A DNA stretch of 64,000 nt from Bos javanicus (taxonomy: Eukaryota; Chordata; Mammalia; Artiodactyla; Bovidae), in contig NC_083868.1 in the NCBI RefSeq assembly GCF_032452875.1, forward strand, positions 32,530,537 to 32,594,536. Reading direction: 5' to 3'. Positions 58,834-64,000 of this stretch are shown here, piece after piece. Within the stretch, counting starts at the first letter, position 1. The number at the start of each line of letters is the position of its first letter. The notes under the pieces are model-generated. The model saw nothing but the letters and a program-made list of their open reading frames with translations, had not been told where the DNA came from and searched no databases. The position numbers and the translations under genes are program-made.

Positions 58834-59539
58834 TAAAGCCTTTGACTGTGTGGATCACAACAAATTGTGGAAAATTTTTAAAGAGATTGGAATACCAGAC
58901 CATCTAGCCTGCGTCCTGAAAAACCTACATGCAAGTCAGGAAGCAACAGTTAGAATCAAACATGGAACAGCAGACTGGTTCCAAATTGGGAAAGGAGTAC
59001 GTGAAGGCTGTATATTGTCACTCTGCTTATTTAACTTATATGCAGAGTACATCATGCAAAGTGCCATACTGGATGAAGCACAAGCTGGAATCAAGTTTGC
59101 CAGGAGAAATATCAATAACCTCAGATATGTAGATGTCACCACCCTTATGGCAGAAAGTGAAGAAGAACTAAAGAGCCTCATGATGAAGGTGAAAGAGGAG
59201 AGTGAAAAAGCTGATTTAAAACTCAACATTCAAAAAACAAAGATCTTGGCATCCAAACCCATCACTTCATGGCAAGTAAATGGGGAAACAATGGAGACAA
59301 TGACAGACTTTGTTTTTGGGGGTTCTAAAATCACTGCAGATGGTGACTGCAGCCATGAAATTAAAACACACTTGCTCCTTGGAAGAAAACCTATGACCCA
59401 CCTAAACAGCATATTAAAAAGCAGAGATGTTACTTTGCTAACAAAGATCCATAGAGTCAAAGCTATGGTTTTTCCAGTAGTCATATATGTATGTGAGAGT
59501 TGGACCATAAGAAGTTTGAGTGCTGAAGAAGACTCCTGA
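58727..59539 (+). pseudogene. L1-5'UTR/BovB fusion frame, 270 codons
   Basis: Longest frame in the window. The ATG is the one inside the L1 CAAGATGGC site. Residues 1-34 or so come from L1 5'UTR (MAEYKDMCLSSARTPKL), not normally coding. From about residue 36 the BovB frame follows: KAFDCVDHNKLW (motif A without its catalytic aspartate), GVREGCILSLCLF (motif B, residues 90-102), and YVDV at 134-137 where the family has YADD, so one catalytic aspartate is lost. Thumb and C-terminal parts follow to a stop in a frameshifted tail. BovB reverse transcriptase normally copies its RNA at the target site; this protein, if made, should be inactive. Whether it is expressed is unknown. Confidence 0.85.
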
Positions 59540-59881
59540 GAGCCCCTTGAACAGCAAGGATATCAAAGCAGTAAATCCTGAAGGAAATCAATCCTAAATA
59601 TTCATTGGAAGGACTGATGCTGAAGTTGAAGCTGACACTTAAATACTTTGGCCAACTGATGTGAAGAGTTGACTCATTATAAAAGACCCTGATTCTGGGA
59701 AAGATGAAAGGCAGGAGCAGAAAGGGACAACAGAGGACAAGATGGTTGGATGGCATCACCAACTCAATGGACATGAGTTTGAGCAAGCTCTGGGAGATGG
59801 TGAAGGATAGGGAACCCTGGAGTACTGCAGTACATGGAGTTACAAAGAGCTGGACACAACTGAGTGACTGAACAAATAAAT
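58834..59881 (+). mobile_element. BovB reverse transcriptase to 3' end, fused to L1 5' end
   Basis: Sense BovB from AAAGCCTTTGACTGTGTGGA to the tail GAGTGACTGAACAAATAAAT. Together with the L1 piece it is bracketed by CAGCTTTT at 58705-58712 and 59882-59889, which could be a single target duplication for the whole chimera. Confidence 0.93.
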
Positions 59882-59889
59882 CAGCTTTT

Positions 59890-60230
59890 TGCTCATTTCC
59901 ATTGTGCTACGACAGTCAACAGCCTCAGTTTGACCATGTGGGCACAGGAAAACTCTACCACCCAAAGTAGAGGAAGATGAGGAGCTGATTCTTGACATCT
60001 ACTCAGGAATGAGGGAAAAGATGTTCTTCCACTCCTCTCCACTTTGCCTTTGATTATGAAACTGTAGCCCACCAAGTTCCAGGTGTGGCACCCCATACTC
60101 ATCCACTTGTAAACCTCACAAGCATCCTGTTCTAATAAATGACTTATCTTTGACTTTGCCTCTGCTTAATTCTTTCTATGCTGAGACCAAAAGAACTAGA
60201 GCTCCTCAGGGGCCCCTGAGAAACATTTCT
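59890..60230 (+). mobile_element. Possible solo LTR relic
   Basis: The layout resembles the 3' part of an endogenous-retrovirus LTR: a unique stretch, then CCTGTTCTAATAAATGACTT with an AATAAA signal at about 60135, followed by TTTGCCTCTGCTTAATTCTT and TGAGACCAAAAGAACTAGAG. Neither TG...CA ends nor a target duplication could be fixed. No internal viral genes are present. Confidence 0.4.
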
Positions 60231-60468
60231 GCAGTTTCATAATCAACTTGTTTCTGGAACTTATGCCTATACATGACTTGGAGGAAGCCATGTTCAGTTT
60301 ATTGTGTTTTCAGTACGATATCCTTACCATTGTAGGAAACATCAAACCACCTAAAAATGAGTTCATTCTCAACTAGTGTGATCAGAGGTTAAGGAGAGGT
60401 TATAGGAGAAAAAGTTAACATGAAACGAAAACTAATAAAACAATGAAAAGCTAAGCTTAGAGGTATGG

Positions 60469-60746
60469 CTGCTGCTGCTGCTGCTAAGTTGCTTCAGTTG
60501 TGTCTGACTCTATGCGACCCCATAGACTGCAGCCCACCAGTCTCCGCCATCCCTGGGATTCTCCAGGCAAGAACACTGCAGTGGGTTGCCATTTCCTTCT
60601 CCAATGCATGGAAGTGAAAAGTGAAAGTGAAGTCGCTTAGTCATGTCTGACTCTTCACAACCCCATGGACTGCAGCCTATCAGGCTCCTCCTTCCATGGG
60701 ATTCTCCAGGCAAGAGTACTGGAGTGGGGTGCCATTGCCTTCTCTG
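60469..60746 (-). mobile_element. BOV-A2 SINE with 11-bp TSD
   Basis: Minus-strand dimer with (CTG)5-6 tail complement. Perfect TSD TAGAGGTATGG at 60458-60468 and 60747-60757. Confidence 0.96.
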
Positions 60747-60761
60747 TAGAGGTATGGAGAA

Positions 60762-60780
60762 AACAACAACAACAACAAAA
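60762..60780. repeat. (AAC)n short repeat
   Basis: About five AAC units directly after the right TSD of the BOV-A2. Confidence 0.9.
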
Positions 60781-61139
60781 ACTACTTAATAAGCCTGAAA
60801 GCAAAAGTCCAACCAATATGAACTAAAAAAGATAGCCTATTAGATTTCATTAGATATAAATGATAAAGCAATTAGAAAAATATTTTTAGACTAAAACAAA
60901 CAGGTGATATATCCTGTGCATCATGTGTATGATTATAGATGATTTATTATATACCTGGAATTAATTTTTTCTGTAGAGTGTGAGGTAGTAATCATTTTAT
61001 GTTTCCTTTGTAGATATACAGTTGTTCCAGAATGAGTTACAGAAATGGTGCTTCATTTGTCATTACTATGCAGAGCCAAAGTGGTCATAGATTAATAAAG
61101 TGTTTGTTTTCTTATAGGATCCTATGTTCCATCTATTTT

Positions 61140-61235
61140 GCCTGGAAAATCCTATGGATGGAGGAACCTGATAGGCTACAGTCCAAGGGGTCACAAAGAG
61201 TCGGACATGACTGAGCGACTTCACTTCACTTCATG
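61140..61235 (+). mobile_element. 5'-truncated SINE (BOV-A2/Bov-tA body) with 23-bp TSD
   Basis: Sense body only: CCTGGAAAATCCTATGGATG to GAGCGACTTCACTTCACTTC. Flanking copies at 61117-61139 and 61236-61258 (GGATCCTATGTTCC ... against GGATCTTATGTTCT ...) agree at 20 of 23 positions. Confidence 0.9.
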
Positions 61236-61308
61236 GGATCTTATGTTCTGTCTATTTTTCTATCCTTAGGCAATTTACATTAATTATTATAACTTTGCTA
61301 TAAATTCA

Positions 61309-61525
61309 AAGGGCTTTCCATGTGACGCAGTTGTAAAGAACCCACCTGCAAATGCAGGAGATATAAGAGGCATAGGTTCGATCCCTGGGTCAGGAAGATC
61401 CCCTGGAGGAGGGGATGGCAATCCACTCCAGTATTCTTGCCTGGAGAATCCTGTGGACAAAGGGGCTTGCTTTACTACGGTCATAAGGGTCACACACAGT
61501 CAGACGCAACTGAAGTGACTTGTCA
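61309..61525 (+). mobile_element. Bov-tA SINE
   Basis: Sense copy: AGGGCTTTCCATGTGACGCA head, GGTTCGATCCCTGGGTCAGG B-box region, and CAACTGAAGTGACTTGTCAT end. Possible 8-bp TSD TATAAATT at 61299 and 61533 (weak). Confidence 0.92.
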
Positions 61526-61569
61526 TACAAATTATAAATTTGTGTATTAAGTAGAGCAAAACATCCCTC

Positions 61570-61672
61570 CATCTTTCTGTACTGAAGACAGTCTTAGCTA
61601 TTCATGGTCATTTGCACTTCCACTTGAATTTTGCAATCTATTTAGTTTTATTTATTTATTTATTTATTTTTT
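61570..61672 (-). mobile_element. Small L1 ORF2 scrap and (TTTA)n
   Basis: CTTAGCTATTCATGGTCATT is the antisense of a conserved L1 ORF2 block. It is followed by six TTTA units (61646-61669). Confidence 0.55.
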
Positions 61673-61791
61673 AGATTTTGAGAACATTTTATTCATAAAT
61701 CAAAAAGGGGACATCTACATCTCTAAATAATGATGATCTGTTGCATGAACAAAATATATCTCTCCTTTTAAGTATCCTTTTTCTTGATTTG

Positions 61792-61992
61792 TTGTTGTTC
61801 AGTAGCTACAACAACAGATGACTCTGCAACAGCATGGACTGGGGAACCCAGGCTCCTCTGTCCATGAGCTTCTCTAACCAAGAACACTGGAGTGAATTGC
61901 CATTTCCTTCTCCATGGAATCTTCTGGACATGTGGATTGAACATGCCATCCAGTGCATTGGTAGATGGATTCTTTACCACTGGGCCACATGA
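61792..61992 (-). mobile_element. Bov-tA SINE, old
   Basis: Minus-strand copy starting with GTTGTTGTTCAGTAGCTA and ending with the tRNA-head complement GGATTCTTTACCACTGGGCC at about 61966. Strongly diverged. Confidence 0.8.
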
Positions 61993-63580
61993 ATATTGTG
62001 TGTGCCATCGATTATTATAATCATAGATTATTGTCTGTGATGTTATGAAGGGTCTGTGATTTTGAATAGTATCTTATCAAAATATGTGCTTTTATAAATT
62101 ACTTTTTTCAGCTATGTAAACACATACTTTAAAAATAAATGCTACATATAACTATTATTATTAATTATATAGTTGTTTACTTCTTTATTACATTTTTCAG
62201 TTGCTGTTGCTAAAATTTTATTTTCCTGCAGCACTGTTGCCTTATTTATCATTCTATCTCTATTACCTTGAAAATGCTTGGCAAACAACTGATCTTAATA
62301 AATATTCACTATATATACAAATTTTTGAATTAGTTAATGAATACACAAATTATCATCATGCTTATAAAATATCTAATTAGTAAAGCCTAATGAAAAATTG
62401 CACTCAGTCCTCCATGTTTTTGAAACCACTTGAGTTTTTTGCTTATTTTAATAACCTTAATTCTGCTTATCCATCATCCCACCACCATTTTAAATGTGTA
62501 CTTTGTTCCATCTATATACTATGTGGAATGTCACTTATTTTCCTTTCACTTCTCTCTTCTCTACTTCCCCCAACTTCATCTAGTTGTATGAAGATAACAT
62601 AATAATGTAGATAGATGAAGGATCGTGGGAATAGGAGAAGAAGTGAGTAAAGGTCAAGGGAGAGAAATCAGAATTTATAAACAGACAATTACTTCAATTC
62701 CACTTTCACCATCTGTTCCCAAAAACTCTTGGACAATGAGTGAATATATCAAGTCCTGGTAATGCACACTTCTGTGCTGTTAGTGGGCATACATCAACTG
62801 TTCTTTCAAATATAGTTGATATTAACTTTCTTTTGGTGAATAAAGGAAGCAACCACATCAGCAGGACAAAAGCTATTTGCAGTTCTGGCTGAGAAGGAAA
62901 GAATGGCAGTGTATATACCTATAAAATGATATACCTCTCTACTGAGACTCCCAACAAAGGTGTTAAATGCATCTCAAAAGACTTGATACAGTTCAATTCT
63001 TACAGCTGACCTCTTTTTTCATCTTTGAAAATATATTCAACAACATGAAAATAATCGAAATTAGAGTTGTTGGGAAGTTAGATTTTCCTTATGATTAAGT
63101 TTCTTACAATATTTAAATAAAGGAGTACCTAGTCAAATTGAAAAATAAACAAATTGGAAAATAAATCTAGTTTGAGGATGCAAATTAGTTTGGGTTGCAT
63201 ATAGAAAGTGAAAATTGGAAAGCCTGATTTTTCACATTATCAAAGTAAGATAATGACTATTTTAGGATAGCAAATAAAGAAAATACCCAATCTTAAAACC
63301 TTAAACTTGTCCAAATCTATGCAAATCAACCTAAAAAAGAATCTGAAACATGTAGAAATCAGAGCTGCAGACTATTTTTTTCTTTCTCAGTTATGAATAA
63401 TTCTTCAACTTGCACTGTTTAATTCATATAAAAACCAGGTTAGAAAATCATACAAATAACCAAATATTTCTGTTTTCTGTGAATATATAAGGAAGTATAG
63501 AAGTTTTTGTCTCACTTCCACTATGCCAACCTACTTTCATTGATGTCTACATTCATTAGTCACACAAATGTGTTTAAAAA
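61993..63580. other. Repeat-poor AT-rich DNA
   Basis: No named repeat, RNA gene or exon identified. Confidence 0.5.
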
Positions 63581-63584
63581 CCAT

Positions 63585-63928
63585 ATAGCATTTATTATGA
63601 CATTCCTTAGTACACAAAACATGCAAAAGATAAGTCTCCATACTTGTGATCTTTACATTTTATTTCGGAGATAAAAGATTCAGATTAGGGGAAAAAAGGG
63701 GGGGGCAATTGTTATAAACATTTAATAGAATGAATGAAATTAGATGAAAATTATATAACAAAGTATTTAGAGCACTATGTTGAAAACATTTTCAGATGGC
63801 ACACACACAAAATGATGTTTACAGCATATCGAGGTGCTGAGAAGTCAATGTACAGCTGAACCAGTCCAGGATCTCTAGCCACACCAGTTTCAACATGGAT
63901 GCCAAGGAGAGTAAATATCTCATCACAC
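63585..63928 (-). other. Possible terminal exon / 3'UTR (weak)
   Basis: On the minus strand, an AG splice-acceptor-like site (ATTGCAG, AG at 63929-63930) is followed by 50 open codons (63927-63778; e.g. DEIFTLLGIHVETGVARDPG) and a TAG at 63775-63777, then AATAAA signals at 63659-63664 and 63591-63596. The coding-like part has higher GC than its surroundings. Against it: the pyrimidine tract before the acceptor is poor, and I do not recognise the protein. It could be the last exon of a gene extending beyond the window, a 3'UTR, or chance. Confidence 0.25.
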
Positions 63929-64000
63929 CTGCAATTGGTTCAATTTAAACACGTGTTTACTACACAGTTCACATCAGTGGACAATAACATATTTAGGGAA

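Overview
The window is mammalian, and specifically ruminant, nuclear DNA. It is AT-rich, has no operons or prokaryotic signals, and is packed with ruminant-type retroposons: BovB (an RTE-clade LINE), tRNA-derived Bov-tA and BOV-A2 SINEs ending in CTG/CAG or CA repeats, CHR-type SINEs found in the cetacean-hippo-ruminant group, and L1 copies of both bovine-type (young) and ancient mammalian type. The species (cattle, yak, buffalo, sheep, goat or other) cannot be decided from sequence alone. No intact protein-coding gene was found. The long reading frames are pieces of L1 ORF2 or BovB ORF, or antisense shadows of them. The only hint of a host gene is a weak terminal-exon-like segment on the minus strand at the right edge (about 63.59-63.93 kb).

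Layout. 0-5.3 kb: L1 fragments with nested Bov-tA and BovB. 5.3-7.76 kb: repeat-poor. 7.76-10.05 kb: BovB with an internal duplication and a (GCT)10 insertion. 10.5-15.1 kb: SINEs and old L1. 15.3-23.9 kb: a stack in which an ancient L1 (5'UTR with decayed tandem monomers, ORF1, first half of ORF2) carries two BOV-A2 SINEs, a twin-primed bovine L1 and a BovB, most with readable target-site duplications (TSDs). 23.9-31.7 kb: the largest repeat-poor stretch, broken by a few SINE/L1 scraps. 31.7-39.5 kb: BovB, a twin-primed L1 with a 22-bp TSD, and a 3.1-kb 5'-truncated L1. 40.8-42.9 kb: three BovB fragments, two of them tail to tail. 43.7-46.8 kb: a CHR SINE and opposed old L1s. 47.9-49.7 kb: BOV-A2 and a BOV-A2/BovB composite. 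50.2-55.9 kb: a DNA-transposon relic, the 5' half of an L1 on the minus strand, and another old L1. 58.0-59.9 kb: BovB fragments including an L1-5'-end/BovB chimera. 60-62 kb: SINEs and a possible LTR. 62-64 kb: repeat-poor.

The elements do not work together as a system; the window is a record of successive retrotransposition. The most unusual items are (a) the chimera at 58713-59881, where about 115 bp resembling the 5' end of a bovine L1 is joined to a BovB reverse transcriptase, leaving a 270-codon frame and a candidate 8-bp TSD; (b) a 94-bp internal L1 ORF2 piece with a perfect 12-bp TSD; (c) a BOV-A2 whose 14-bp TSD encloses two tandem BovB 3' ends; and (d) decayed promoter monomers of an ancient L1. 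Family names and element boundaries come from recognition by eye; most ends are uncertain by 5-30 bp unless a TSD is given.
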